From Paenibacillus odorifer (GTDB lineage: Bacteria; Bacillota; Bacilli; Paenibacillales; Paenibacillaceae), in contig NZ_CP009428.1 of assembly GCF_000758725.1 (NCBI RefSeq), positions 3,720,001 to 3,784,000 of the forward strand: a stretch of DNA of 64,000 nucleotides, read 5' to 3'. Under the pieces are notes generated by a model. It was not told where the DNA came from and did not search any database. It saw only the letters and a list, made by a program, of their open reading frames with translations. Every line of letters begins with the position of its first letter. Position 1 is the first letter of the stretch. The position numbers were made by a program, and so were the translations under genes. Below, piece by piece: positions 44,237-54,072 of this stretch.

Positions 44237-44762
44237 ATGGTCTGTTCACCTCGTTTCAACCACTCTATAGTCATTGTAGAGTAATGGAATTTGCATTACT
44301 TGATTCTACTTGCGGAAAAGAGAGGAGAGGATATATTTGTTCCTTAAATCGCCCTGGAAAATATCAACGTTATCATTCAATGACAATTCAAACGTTTTGG
44401 TCCTACTATTTCGGAATCTCATCAGATTTCCTCTTTGCATTTAGTGGTCGGTGTATAACCCTATCGTTATGTCAAAGTATTTCCGCAAGCAGCTTAAGCG
44501 TGTCATGCATTCGCAGGATGGACAAGAAGCACGGAGTATCGGGAGGCATTAAACAAAAGGGCTCGGACCCGTTGAGACATGGGAGTGAAAATCACATGCC
44601 CTTACAGTTGTTCCAAGCCACCGCCTCCTCAATTTCCTTCTTATCTCACATTTAGCTAAAGGTAAAATCCTACGAATTCATGAGCCTGCGTGAGTAAACT
44701 AGATCATATCGGATTAGTTCAATGCCCATCTCATTCCGGGTAATGGTGATGATTAGGCCCTG
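44237..44762. other. Gap without a supportable gene
   Basis: About 525 bp separate the AraC-type and DinB genes. An open frame on the plus strand (44284-44655) has low-complexity, poorly protein-like text and no ribosome site, so I do not call it. A short frame at 44471 (MSKYFRKQLKRVMHSQDG) looks like a decayed gene scrap but I cannot name it. No terminator or operator was identified. Confidence 0.4.
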
Positions 44763-45218
44763 TTAGAGTCTCGCGAACGTGATGTAATCGACTTGGACAG
44801 GCTCTGCCAATTCGATCCGCAGTGCCCGGTTGATCTGTCCCCGGTGATATTGCCCATGTAAAATGACCTGCGACAGGATGTCACGGACGGACGTTCGGAA
44901 CGGGACTCCGTTCTGGTTCGCATAGTCGATCATCACGTCCAAATCAAATTCCTCCAGCCCTTCGATATACACACGATATTGCTCGGCGTTTTCTTCGAAC
45001 ATCGTTCGGATCACTCTCAGGTCTTCCGCTTCCTCCCACAACGAATATTGCGCACTGCCCTTGCCCTGCAATCGGGACAGCCAGACTCGTTCCGCAACCG
45101 CGACATGCCGAACCAGCTTCAGAAGGTCATTGTTCTTCATCTCACTCTCCTCGAGCGCTTCCAAGATTCGTGCGTCCGCCCAGTACAGGTGGTCCATCAT
45201 GCGCTTGATCGTCTTCAT
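44763..45218 (-). CDS. DinB-family protein
   Basis: A 151-residue four-helix bundle of the DinB/YfiT type. The three metal histidines are placed as expected: MDHLYWADARILEAL near the N-terminus, KLVRHVAVAERVWLSRL in the middle, and VILHGQYHRGQINRAL near residue 125. Members include bacillithiol- and mycothiol-dependent transferases and other thiol-S-transferases, so a detoxifying role is possible. The start follows GGGGGAAACGGA. Its GC content looks somewhat higher than that of flanking DNA. It appears to be a single-gene unit. Confidence 0.85.
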   Translation of the reverse strand: MKTIKRMMDHLYWADARILEALEESEMKNNDLLKLVRHVAVAERVWLSRLQGKGSAQYSLWEEAEDLRVIRTMFEENAEQYRVYIEGLEEFDLDVMIDYANQNGVPFRTSVRDILSQVILHGQYHRGQINRALRIELAEPVQVDYITFARL

Positions 45219-45374
45219 TTCCGTTTCCCCCTCTTCGTCTCATCGATTACTTGAACCTACTGTTTCCCGCATTGGTCATTTATTTCTCTAATCGTCATAA
45301 TCTTCAGCAGTCCAAGGTTCTTTTTTTATCGCGCTCATTGGAATCAGGAGACGTGTATCGCCTTTTGGTTAGAA

Positions 45375-45863
45375 TCAGAAAATATAAAAGATGAGACCTT
45401 TGCCCTCGGCTACAGTTTGGCTGTAAAAACGCCGAATTTCGTTAAAATGTTGAAGCATGTAGGCAAAGAACGCGTCCTCATCCTCGTCTGAAACAATATC
45501 AGGTTCAAGAGGATACACCTCTTCCTTCACCATGGCCGGGAAATTATACCGCAAGCGGAGCTGCGCTTCATCCATCTCAGAAATAGCCTGAAGCGCTTCT
45601 GCTACTTGCTCAGCGCGTAAGGAAAACGCCCCGAATGAGCCAAAATCGATGCCTTTGTCTGACGTCAGCGGAACAACATAGCCAAGAGGGGCATCTCCAT
45701 CGGAAATAGCTCCACAAAGCAAGTAGTGAATCGCCTCCCAGGTTCTATCAATGTCCAGTCCGGGATAATCGTCTATTTTCAAGCTCTTCAATGCAATGTC
45801 ACCTGCAACGATTTGCTGCACCAGGTTGTCAGACATAGCAAAGTAATATCCACGCATTCCCAT
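45375..45863 (-). CDS. DUF1877 (YfbM-like) protein
   Basis: A 162-residue soluble protein with the YfbM opening MGMRGYYFAMSDNLVQQI, the LDIDRTWEAIHYLLCG segment, then LRLRYNFPAMVKEEVYP and the late FAYMLQHFNEIRRFYSQTV helix. DUF1877 proteins are widespread but lack a known activity. GGAAGG lies eight bases before ATG 45863. No operon partner. Confidence 0.85.
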   Translation of the reverse strand: MGMRGYYFAMSDNLVQQIVAGDIALKSLKIDDYPGLDIDRTWEAIHYLLCGAISDGDAPLGYVVPLTSDKGIDFGSFGAFSLRAEQVAEALQAISEMDEAQLRLRYNFPAMVKEEVYPLEPDIVSDEDEDAFFAYMLQHFNEIRRFYSQTVAEGKGLIFYIF

Positions 45864-45989
45864 GTAGTCATCCTTCCTTCCATTCTAGTAGTGACTATAC
45901 TGCCCAATCAAAATGTAACCTCTGGATTTATCCCGCAAGATAGAAAAAGAGTGAAGATCAGCCCCCTACGTAATCATAATATCTTGTGC

Positions 45990-46370
45990 GCACAAGTTAC
46001 TACATCCCGTTTAAGATAGGTATGTCCTACACTCTTTAACTAATGAATTTTATGTGTAAAAGATATAATCTCCCACAGCCGACACTGAAACCATATCCCC
46101 TATACGGCGAGTCTGACTAATAGTCTTGACTACGGACCCAGCTGAAGCTATTGGCGAATTTATAGCCGTTGGAGCAAGTTTGCGGACTCCAGTGCTGTAT
46201 TCTCCCGCAAGCGGTGCATCTATAGCCCTTTACGCCCATAACGACTATGGGGTCCGATAGCAGTCCAAAAAGGACGTATTCCCGCGCTTAAGATCAACTG
46301 TGTCCGATAGCGGCTTTGTACGTGCAAATTCGCTGTAATCATCCATGATCCATTCAAGCTTCCAGTTAGA
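45990..46370. repeat. Intergenic stretch with degenerate repeat-family sequence
   Basis: No gene is visible between the DUF1877 and topB genes. The sequence at 46133-46155 (CGGACCCAGCTGAAGCTATTGG) resembles the arm at 3025 (CGGACCTCAAGGTCGCTATTGG), and GTCCGATAGC occurs twice more (near 46252 and 46312). This suggests a decayed copy of the same intergenic element seen at 2.9-3.1 kb. No clean inverted repeat remains. Confidence 0.45.
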
Positions 46371-48632
46371 CTATGACTCCACTGTTAATTGACCCGTATC
46401 CATATTATTGAGCACAAGTTTGCCTTCCAGCGGGGTTCCGTCTTCGCTCGTAAGCTTCAGCTTTCCCGTACGGCCTTTTTCTATCAATGCCTTTACTTGA
46501 GTATCTGTAAGGGTACGTCCGTGGTTTTCTTTCCAGATCACGAACTTGCAGCCTTCTTTGTAATGAGAGCAGCCGTAGCCTTTTTTACCCATAAAAATCA
46601 TCCCGCCACAGCCAGGACGCGGGCAGTTTCCGATAATTTTCGGACCGGAATTTGCTGATTCCTCTTCATTAGCTGGTTTACGTTTTCTTGGCGCGGCAGG
46701 TTTATCGATGGTTTTACGAGATGTACCTCCACCACTCCGACCTTTAGCCCCTGTATTCACAGAAGGAGTTTCCCCTTCAAAAGAAGTTTTGGACGCCCGA
46801 GACTGCTCACGAACCTTGTCCACGATCATGCAGGCAAATCTTTTTACATTCTCCATAAATTGTCCGTCCGACGCCGTTCCTCTGGATATCTCGTTCAAGC
46901 GACGTTCCCACTGGCCGGTCATTTCAGGTGAAGTCAACAGCTCGATGCCCGCTCCACGTATCAGTTCAATAGCCGTTCGTCCTTTTTGCGTGATGGCGAT
47001 TTTTTTACCTTGCATTTCAATGTATCCGACATTCTTAAGCCGTTCAATGGTTGCAGCACGTGTGGCTGGAGTGCCTAACCCTGAATCCTTCATAGCATCC
47101 CGAAGCTCTTCGTCCTCAATCTGTTTTCCGGCACTTTCCATCGCTCTAAGCAGCGTGCCTTCTGTATAGTGTTTTGGCGGCTGTGTATCCTTCTCTTTAA
47201 CAATCGCATCACTACAGATCACTTCATCTGCCGGAGCAATTGTGAACGGTTCATTCACTTCAATCTCTTCGTCTTCCTCATCATCCTTGTTTTTTCCCTT
47301 GGACGACTTTGCTTTGTCTTTTTTCTGGTCCGCGTAAATGACCTTCCAGCCGAGACTTAATAATTCCTTAACAGTAGTTTTGAACTTTTCGTCCTCTACA
47401 TCAGTCATAACCGTATGCACTTTATATTCCGCAGCCGGATAGAACTGTGATAAAAAGCGCCGCACAATCAAATCATACAGCTTTCCCTCATCCGCACTAA
47501 GCCCTGTTGCTTTTCGATATGTAGGCAAAATCGCATGGTGATCCTCGACCTTCGAGGGATTGCAGATAAATTTATTTCCTTTATGAACGAGATTACGATT
47601 CGCGCCTTTCACCCATTCATCATAAGCCGTCCCTTGGAGCGCAGATAAAGTCTTATGCATCTCCGGAATATTCTGTTCTGTAACATAGTTAGAATTTGTC
47701 CGCGGATAGGAAATCACCTTATGCTTTTCATATAACGCTTGTGCGATATCGAGTGTTTTTTTAGCGGAAAAAGCGTACTTCCCATTCGCCTCCCGCTGCA
47801 ACAGCGTCAAATCATACAGTTTATTCGGATACTCTTTCGTTTCCTTAACCTCATAAGAGTCAATTCGTCCCGGTTTTCCTTTGACCTTGGCAGCCAGCGC
47901 CTCCGCCTTCTCACCATCAGTCAGCCGGTCACCCTGCCACATGCCTTTATAAGTCATTTCATTTTGTGTAAAATGGCCCTCTACCTCAAAAAACTTAAGG
48001 GATGAGAACGCCTCAATCGTCTTCTGGCGATCATAAATAAGTGCAAGTACTGGAGTTTGAACTCTCCCCACCGACAGCAGCACATTATGTTTCGTAGTAA
48101 ATGCACGTGATCCGTTCATACCGATTAGCCAATCGGCTTCACTGCGCGCTTTTGCCGCTTTTGTTAGATTCTCGTACTCCGCCCCATCCTTTAGCTCTTG
48201 AAATCCTTTGCGGATTGTCTCTGGTGTCAAATCGGAAATCCACAGCCGTTTCACAGGATGTTCAAGCTTCAAATGCCGCTGAATGAGCGAAAATATATGC
48301 TGGCCTTCCCGCCCGGCGTCACAAGAATTTACTAGCAGATCGCTTCGTTTAGCCAGCTCTCCGATTACCTTCAGCTGATCAATGGTCCGCGCATTAGGAA
48401 CCAGCTTGAATTGGTCCGGAATAATGGGAAGATCATTAATATTCCATTTTTTGTATTTTACATCATATGCATCCGGCTCAGCCAATCCTATTAGATGCCC
48501 TATTGCCCATGTAATAATGTACTGCTCCCCTTCAAGATAGGAACGGTAATTTTTAGCCTTTGGTTCTATTGCGGCGGCGATATTCCGCCCCATGTCCGGT
48601 TTCTCCGCAATAATAAGTGTCTTCAAAAACAT
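46371..48632 (-). CDS. topB: DNA topoisomerase III (type IA)
   Basis: Cuts one DNA strand through a tyrosine to decatenate and relax DNA. The 753-residue protein has a TOPRIM domain (LIIAEKPDMGRNIAAAI, VNSCDAGREGQHIFSLI), SVGRVQTPVLALI, the active-site segment ISYPRTNSNYV with the catalytic tyrosine, EGTLLRAMESAG, and GTPATRAATIERL. In the TOPRIM core the usual DAGREGE reads DAGREGQ, so one conserved glutamate is glutamine. The C-terminus has a topoisomerase zinc ribbon (CPRPGCGGMIFMGKKGYGC) and a C-terminal tail. The start is ATG 48632; a TTG two codons later has better spacing to AAGGAG. Confidence 0.93.
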   Translation of the reverse strand: MFLKTLIIAEKPDMGRNIAAAIEPKAKNYRSYLEGEQYIITWAIGHLIGLAEPDAYDVKYKKWNINDLPIIPDQFKLVPNARTIDQLKVIGELAKRSDLLVNSCDAGREGQHIFSLIQRHLKLEHPVKRLWISDLTPETIRKGFQELKDGAEYENLTKAAKARSEADWLIGMNGSRAFTTKHNVLLSVGRVQTPVLALIYDRQKTIEAFSSLKFFEVEGHFTQNEMTYKGMWQGDRLTDGEKAEALAAKVKGKPGRIDSYEVKETKEYPNKLYDLTLLQREANGKYAFSAKKTLDIAQALYEKHKVISYPRTNSNYVTEQNIPEMHKTLSALQGTAYDEWVKGANRNLVHKGNKFICNPSKVEDHHAILPTYRKATGLSADEGKLYDLIVRRFLSQFYPAAEYKVHTVMTDVEDEKFKTTVKELLSLGWKVIYADQKKDKAKSSKGKNKDDEEDEEIEVNEPFTIAPADEVICSDAIVKEKDTQPPKHYTEGTLLRAMESAGKQIEDEELRDAMKDSGLGTPATRAATIERLKNVGYIEMQGKKIAITQKGRTAIELIRGAGIELLTSPEMTGQWERRLNEISRGTASDGQFMENVKRFACMIVDKVREQSRASKTSFEGETPSVNTGAKGRSGGGTSRKTIDKPAAPRKRKPANEEESANSGPKIIGNCPRPGCGGMIFMGKKGYGCSHYKEGCKFVIWKENHGRTLTDTQVKALIEKGRTGKLKLTSEDGTPLEGKLVLNNMDTGQLTVES

Positions 48633-48790
48633 TCGCTCCTTACCTTCTCGTTCTTAAGTCCAAAATAGGTCCAGTACTCTATTATAACATTAACCTCGGT
48701 TTTTTTTAATCGACCGGACTTTTCATAGTCTTTCGTTTGATTTAAAATAAGTTGGTATAAGCGTATTCATGTATCGGAGGGAAACAAACC

Positions 48791-49654
48791 TTGTATGAGA
48801 ATCACAGATTTACAGAACCTTTTTCTGATCGAAGCCTCTCTGCCCTGAAGGCGGATTGTGAGCAGTGCTTCGGCTTATGTTGTGCCGCATTACCTTTTGC
48901 TGCTTCCGTAGATTTCGCTAGAGACAAAGACGCTGGACAGCCGTGTCACAATCTACAGTCGGACTTTCGCTGTGGTGTACATACAGAGCTAAGAGAATTA
49001 GGCTACCGTGGTTGTACGGTCTATGACTGTTTTGGAGCTGGGCAAAAGATTTCTCAAGTCACTTATGCTGGAGAAGACTGGAGGAAAAAGCCGAAAACTG
49101 CGAAGCAGATGTTCGAGGTATTTCCGATTATGTGGCATTTGCACGAGCTGCTTTGGTATTTACATGAATCTTTGAACCTAGAAATAACCCGTACAATCCA
49201 TACTTAGCTGCAAACAGCTCTCGATGAAACAGAACAGCTCACCTTGCTCAATCCTGAAGCTCTTATAAAGGTGGATGTTTCCGCTCATCGAGCAAAAATC
49301 AATATGTTACTGTTGCAGGTCAGTGAAATTGTAAGAACTGACGCTCGTCGTAAACTAAAAAAATCCACGAAGAATTTCAGTCGAGGTGCCGACCTTATGG
49401 GAGCAAAGCTCAAAGGAGCCGATCTTAGAGGCGCCAACTTGAGAGGAGCCTATTTAATAGCCGCAGACCTTAGGGATGCTGATCTCAGAGGTGCAGACCT
49501 TATTGGGGCAGACTTTCGCGATACTAACCTCAGAGGTGCTAATTTAGCAGAAGCTCTCTTTCTCACCCAGGCACAGATCAATGCGGCAAAAGGCAATACT
49601 CTCACGAAATTACCAGCAGCACTCTTGTGCCCTGATCATTGGCACTCTCATTAG
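48791..49654 (+). pseudogene. Pentapeptide-repeat protein gene interrupted by an in-frame TAG
   Basis: One frame, about 287 codons, is broken only by TAG at 49205-49207 (codon 139). The first part is cysteine-rich (LKADCEQCFGLCCAALPFAA, QSDFRCGVHTELRELGYRGC, VYDCFGAG) and ends ...TRTIHT. The frame continues [19 protein letters not shown] into pentapeptide repeats of the A(D/N)LxG type ([19 protein letters not shown] and on), then AQINAAKGN. From memory of related Paenibacillus proteins, the residue at the stop is usually Glu, and GAG to TAG is one base change. The TTG start at 48791 follows GGAGG. It is a pseudogene or leaky amber gene; function unknown. Confidence 0.85.
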
Positions 49655-49668
49655 ATTAAAAAGATCAT

Positions 49669-51381
49669 TTATATCAGCGGTGAATAGAATTTTTTGATCC
49701 GAGACACAGCTTCCATAATTTCTAAGACTTCTTTCTCCGCTGTGTTTCGTTCCAGATACTCTACTCTTCCCTGAGATGCTTCCTTGCCCACAACTATTGA
49801 TAAAGGTATCCCGATCAAGCTTGAATCTTTAAATTTCACGCCAGCGCGTTCATCCCTATCATCGATCAGCGTCTCAATGCCAAGCTTGGTTAGTTGATCA
49901 TAGAGACCTTCTGCAACCGTCCGCTGCTCACTATCCTTGACGGCCATTATCAAGATATGAACCTGATAAGGTGCCAATGCTGCTGGCCACATTAATCCAT
50001 CCTCATCATGATGCTGTTCAGCAATAGCGGATAAAAGCCGTGAGATACCAATTCCGTAACAGCCCATAATCATAGGTTGACTTTTGCCTGAAGAATCTAA
50101 GTAAGAAGCGCCTAGCTTTTCACTGTATTTAGTACCTAATTTGAAGACATGACCCACTTCAATCCCTTGATGAAAATGCAGAATACCCTCCAAACAATGC
50201 GGACAAACTTCACCTTCTGCTACATTCCGTAGATCCCCCACATGCTCAAGCGCAAAATCTCTACCTGGTACTACGTTACGGAAGTGATAATCTTTTTCTC
50301 CCGCCCCTGTAATCCCTTGGGTCATATCTGCTACTGCTGCATCCACTAGGACAGTCAGGGTTAAACCCACAGGTCCTACAAATCCACTCTCTACACCGGC
50401 TAAGGATTTCACAGCCTCGTAGTCAGCAAGCTTAATCTCATTCATTCCTAAATATTTACTTACCTTAATTTCATTGACTTCATGATCTCCCCGGACCAGA
50501 ACAGCAAAAATCTGTCCGTCACCTTCATAGATTAATGTTTTAATAATCTGCTCTGGCCGGATATCTAGCTCCTGCTCTAGTTGCTCAATTGTGCGCAAAT
50601 CAGGAGTGAGGAACTTCTCTATCTCCGGTACTTGCATGACAACTTCATTTTTTGCAGGCCGCACGGACTCTGCCTGTTCCAGATTGGCCGCATAATCACA
50701 AACGGAGCATGCAGCAATCGTATCCTCCCCAATCTCAGCCAGCGCCATAAATTCATGACTGCCGCCCTCGCCTCCAATCGCACCGGAATCCGCATGGACA
50801 GCACGGAATTTCAATCCACATCGCTCAAATATCCGGTGATAAGCCTCGAACATTTGGATATAAGATTTATCGAGACCTTCCATGTTTGTATCAAAAGAGT
50901 AAGCATCCTTCATCAAAAACTCTCTGCCTCTCAGCAGTCCAAAACGTGGTCGGCGTTCATCACGGAACTTGGTCTGAATCTGATATACGGTAATAGGAAG
51001 CTTACGATAAGAGCTGATCTCATTCCGTACGAGCGTGGTTACTACTTCCTCATGTGTAGGACCTAATATGAATTCCCGCTCATGACGATCCCGCAGCGTC
51101 ATCAACTCCTTACCGTATACCTCATATCGGCCTGATTCTTTCCAGAGCTCCGCAGGCTGCATAGATGGCATCAATACCTCCTGAGCCCCAGAGAAATCCA
51201 TCTCATTCCGCACAATCGCTTCTATTTTCCGTAAAACACGTCTTCCAAGCGGTAAATAAGTGTACACACCCGCTGCTAATTGGCGAATATATCCCGCACG
51301 CAGCAGTAGCTGATGACTGCTTGTCTCCGCCTCTGAAGGTGCCTCACGCAGAGTTGTTAATAAAAGATTACTTTGACGCAT
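49669..51381 (-). CDS. proS: Prolyl-tRNA synthetase
   Basis: Charges tRNA-Pro. The 570-residue bacterial-type enzyme shows class II motifs: motif 1 near LLLRAGYIRQLAAGVYTYLPLG, motif 2 TKFRDERRPRFGLLRGREFLMKDAYSFD, and motif 3 GCYGIGISRLLSAIAEQ. Between motifs 2 and 3 lies the INS editing domain (about residues 230-390), and the anticodon-binding domain closes the protein. The start at 51381 follows GGGAGGG. A T-box leader precedes the gene, so uncharged tRNA-Pro should induce it. Confidence 0.97.
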   Translation of the reverse strand: MRQSNLLLTTLREAPSEAETSSHQLLLRAGYIRQLAAGVYTYLPLGRRVLRKIEAIVRNEMDFSGAQEVLMPSMQPAELWKESGRYEVYGKELMTLRDRHEREFILGPTHEEVVTTLVRNEISSYRKLPITVYQIQTKFRDERRPRFGLLRGREFLMKDAYSFDTNMEGLDKSYIQMFEAYHRIFERCGLKFRAVHADSGAIGGEGGSHEFMALAEIGEDTIAACSVCDYAANLEQAESVRPAKNEVVMQVPEIEKFLTPDLRTIEQLEQELDIRPEQIIKTLIYEGDGQIFAVLVRGDHEVNEIKVSKYLGMNEIKLADYEAVKSLAGVESGFVGPVGLTLTVLVDAAVADMTQGITGAGEKDYHFRNVVPGRDFALEHVGDLRNVAEGEVCPHCLEGILHFHQGIEVGHVFKLGTKYSEKLGASYLDSSGKSQPMIMGCYGIGISRLLSAIAEQHHDEDGLMWPAALAPYQVHILIMAVKDSEQRTVAEGLYDQLTKLGIETLIDDRDERAGVKFKDSSLIGIPLSIVVGKEASQGRVEYLERNTAEKEVLEIMEAVSRIKKFYSPLI

Positions 51382-51418
51382 ATTTGTACCCTCCCTAAAA
51401 AATGAACGCTCTAAACGC

Positions 51419-51650
51419 AAAAAGACACATTCGTCAGGGACGAATGTGTCGTGATACCACCCTTATTTAACCGCCAGCCCATTATAGTCTACATGGCGAT
51501 CCTCGATCGAATAACGGCCGATTCCGGCAGCGGTTGTACGCTGCAGCTACCCAGGCAGGATACCATCCACACGTATTTGAGGAACCTTTCAGCCGGTGAG
51601 TTCCCTCTCTGTTCTAACGCTTCTAGGATCGTAAGTCCTTGGTCAATGCT
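51419..51650 (-). ncRNA. T-box leader of proS (tRNA-Pro)
   Basis: On the minus strand the leader begins near ATTGACCAAGGAC, has AGAGAGGG and the antiterminator AAGGGTGGTATCACGA (T-box proper at 51464-51451), and ends in a perfect terminator, GACACATTCGTC/GACGAATGTGTC followed by TTTTT. The specifier region reads TATCCTGCCTGG; CCT (51559-51557), a proline codon, is followed by G as expected. This fits the downstream proS. Confidence 0.9.
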
Positions 51651-51710
51651 TTTGTCATTTAAATATTGTATTAAATCTATATGAAAATAATATTTCCGTC
51701 AAGCGTCGGC

Positions 51711-51762
51711 TCCAAAAAAAAGCCGCTTCTCCAGCAGGTAAACTGCTTTTGAAACGGCTTCT
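51711..51762 (-). terminator. Terminator of gltD
   Basis: On the minus strand AAGCCGTTTC pairs with GAGAAGCGGCTT, with an inner AGCAG/CTGCT pair, followed by eight T residues. It lies just past the gltD stop. Confidence 0.85.
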
Positions 51763-51773
51763 TAAATTAAAGC

Positions 51774-53261
51774 CTAGACAAGAACGCTTGAGCCCATCAG
51801 ATATTTATCCACTTCACGTGCAGCTTCGCGACCTTCGTTGATGGCCCAGACCACCAAACTTTGACCACGACGCATATCGCCAGCAGCAAACACCTTATCC
51901 ACGTTCGTGTTGAACTTGCCGTAACGTGCTTTCACATTGGTACGACGATCGGTCTCCAGTTTAAGCTCCTCAACAATATCTTGCTCTGGTCCATCGAAAC
52001 CAATAGCGATAAGAGCGAGTTGAGCAGGATATACAGCTTCTGTTCCAGGAACGGGCTGATAGATTTTACGACCTGTCTCATCCACGATCCGGCGGATCTG
52101 CACGGTATGAAGCTCCTTCAAGTTCCCCTCTTCATCCCCAACAAATTTAGTGGTCATGATTGAGAATTCACGCGGATCATCACCAAAAATAGCTTTCGCT
52201 TCTTCTTGCGCATAATCCAAGCTGTACACATTCGGAAATTGCGGCCAAGGATTAGCAATCGGATCCCGTTGCAGAGGCGCTTTTTCATGTGTACCAAATT
52301 GAGTGATACTGCCGCAGCCATGACGAAGTGCTGTGGCAACACAGTCAGAACCTGTATCCCCTCCACCCAAGACGATTACATCTTTACCTTCAGCGGATAC
52401 ATAGTTACCATCCTCCAGATTGGAATTCAAGTAACTCTTGATCGTTCCATTTAAATAATCCATGGCATACATAACGCCCTTAAGCTCACTGCCTTCAATG
52501 TTGAAACGGCGTGCTTTAGTAGCTCCACCACACAGAACAACCGCATCATATTCATCAACAAGCTGCTGAGCCGGAATGTCTTTACCGATCTCAGTGTTCA
52601 CCACGAAGTTAATTCCTTCAGCAGCCAGCAAATCCACACGACGTTGTACAACTTTTTTATCAAGCTTCATAGTAGGTATTCCATATGTCAGCAGTCCGCC
52701 AATGCGGTCACTGCGCTCAAATACAGTTACAGTGTGTCCAGCCTTGTTAAGCTGTGCTGCCGCGGCAAGTCCAGCAGGTCCAGAGCCTACAATTGCAATT
52801 TTTTTGCCAGTCCGTTTCTCAGGAGGATTAGGTACAACCCAGCCCTCTTCAAAACCCTTATCAACGATCGCAAGTTCAATTGTTTTGATGGTTACCGGCT
52901 GTCCGATCAGACCCACTGTGCAAGAGCCTTCACATGGGGCGGGACAAATACTGCCTGTGAATTCAGGAAAGTTGTTTGTCTTATGCAGACGTTCCAGTGC
53001 TTCTTTCCAGAGTCCACGATACACCAAGTTATTCCACTCCGGAATTAAATTGTGTACTGGACAACCTGAGGTCCCGCCAGCCATATCAATACCTGTATGG
53101 CAATAGGGGGTTCCGCAATCCATACAGCGTGCGCCCTGTGTCCGAAGCTCGTCCTCGGATAAATGATGGTGGAATTCTTCCCAGTCCTTTACCCGCTGCT
53201 CAGGATCCCGATCACCTGGGAGCTGCCGTTTATACTCCATAAAACCTGTAGGTGTAGACAT
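51774..53261 (-). CDS. gltD: Glutamate synthase small subunit (GltD-like)
   Basis: A 495-residue NADPH- and FAD-binding subunit. The N-terminal ferredoxin-like part has two cysteine clusters (RCMDCGTPYCHTG..GCPVHN and SICPAPCEGSCTVG) for 4Fe-4S centres. Then come the FAD loop IAIVGSGPAGLAAAAQLNKAG, the NADP loop VIVLGGGDTGSDCVATALRHG and the late VFAAGDMRRGQSLVVWAI. It passes electrons to GltB to make glutamate. No gltB lies within the window, so either the large subunit is elsewhere or this works with another partner. Confidence 0.93.
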   Translation of the reverse strand: MSTPTGFMEYKRQLPGDRDPEQRVKDWEEFHHHLSEDELRTQGARCMDCGTPYCHTGIDMAGGTSGCPVHNLIPEWNNLVYRGLWKEALERLHKTNNFPEFTGSICPAPCEGSCTVGLIGQPVTIKTIELAIVDKGFEEGWVVPNPPEKRTGKKIAIVGSGPAGLAAAAQLNKAGHTVTVFERSDRIGGLLTYGIPTMKLDKKVVQRRVDLLAAEGINFVVNTEIGKDIPAQQLVDEYDAVVLCGGATKARRFNIEGSELKGVMYAMDYLNGTIKSYLNSNLEDGNYVSAEGKDVIVLGGGDTGSDCVATALRHGCGSITQFGTHEKAPLQRDPIANPWPQFPNVYSLDYAQEEAKAIFGDDPREFSIMTTKFVGDEEGNLKELHTVQIRRIVDETGRKIYQPVPGTEAVYPAQLALIAIGFDGPEQDIVEELKLETDRRTNVKARYGKFNTNVDKVFAAGDMRRGQSLVVWAINEGREAAREVDKYLMGSSVLV

Positions 53262-53496
53262 GTTTACGTTTCCCCCATCCGTTCTCTTCGTGTTGAAGTA
53301 TAGTACATTGTAGCATATTGCGGCTTCGTATGGTTGTCAGCAACGCAATGAAGTACCTGCACATTCTATTCTATACCTATACATAATCATTTCTAATTTT
53401 AATTATAGTAACATTCATCACTTTTGCACAGTAATGGATAAATCTACTGATTATTTGTACTATTTCACATGTTATGTCAGAGAAAACGTTTTATTG

Positions 53497-53988
53497 CTAT
53501 TCCGTACGTTCATAAACAAGGAAACGGTAATCATACGGATTCTTCTCATCACGAATTCCCTTGATATTGGAGACCTCTTTCCACATCCTCCAGTCAATCT
53601 CAGGAAACCGGGTATCTCCTTCAAAATCCTGATCGATCTGCGTCAACATTAGCTTGTCAGCATACGGCAGCATCAAGCGATAAATTTCTGCACCACCGAT
53701 CACCATCAGCGCATCTTCTTTTCTACCCTCGCTGAGAGCCTCTTCAAGCGTGTGTAGAACCACTGCACCTTCAGCTGAATAATCAGTATCCCTAGTTAGA
53801 ATTAGGCTCGTTCTGCCCTTCAAGGGCTTGCCTCCGAGCGAATCCCATGTTTTGCGGCCCATTAGCATTCTTTTGCCCAATGTTTCTGCTTTGAAATAAG
53901 CAAAATCCAGCGGTAAATGCCAAGGCATATCGTTATCTTTTCCTATGACATGATTGGCACCCATTGCCCATATTAAGCTAATACTCAT
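53497..53988 (-). CDS. dfrA: Dihydrofolate reductase
   Basis: Reduces dihydrofolate to tetrahydrofolate with NADPH. At 163 residues it is of normal size. Motifs: ISLIWAMGANHVIGKDNDMPWHLPLDFAYF (Met20 loop and the active-site acid), GRKTWDSLGGKPLKGRTSLILTR and VIGGAEIYRLMLPYADKLMLTQI. AAGGAGG precedes ATG 53988. It lies 84 bp after thyA, the classic pairing, since ThyA makes the dihydrofolate that this enzyme recycles. Confidence 0.96.
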   Translation of the reverse strand: MSISLIWAMGANHVIGKDNDMPWHLPLDFAYFKAETLGKRMLMGRKTWDSLGGKPLKGRTSLILTRDTDYSAEGAVVLHTLEEALSEGRKEDALMVIGGAEIYRLMLPYADKLMLTQIDQDFEGDTRFPEIDWRMWKEVSNIKGIRDEKNPYDYRFLVYERTE

Positions 53989-54072
53989 GAAGTTCCCTCC
54001 TTCCTTCATACTAAATTAAAAAACTACGCTGCCAGAAATTATATTTGCGAATCTTAATTTATAACAATTACG

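Noticed and set aside
44284-44655. 123-codon open frame on the plus strand
   Set aside because: No ribosome site, poor protein-like composition and no recognisable motif. It lies in a gap that looks like decayed sequence.
49244-49654. Separate complete pentapeptide-repeat gene starting at 49244
   Set aside because: It has no own ribosome site and continues in frame from the upstream half across one TAG codon, so it is better read as part of one interrupted gene.
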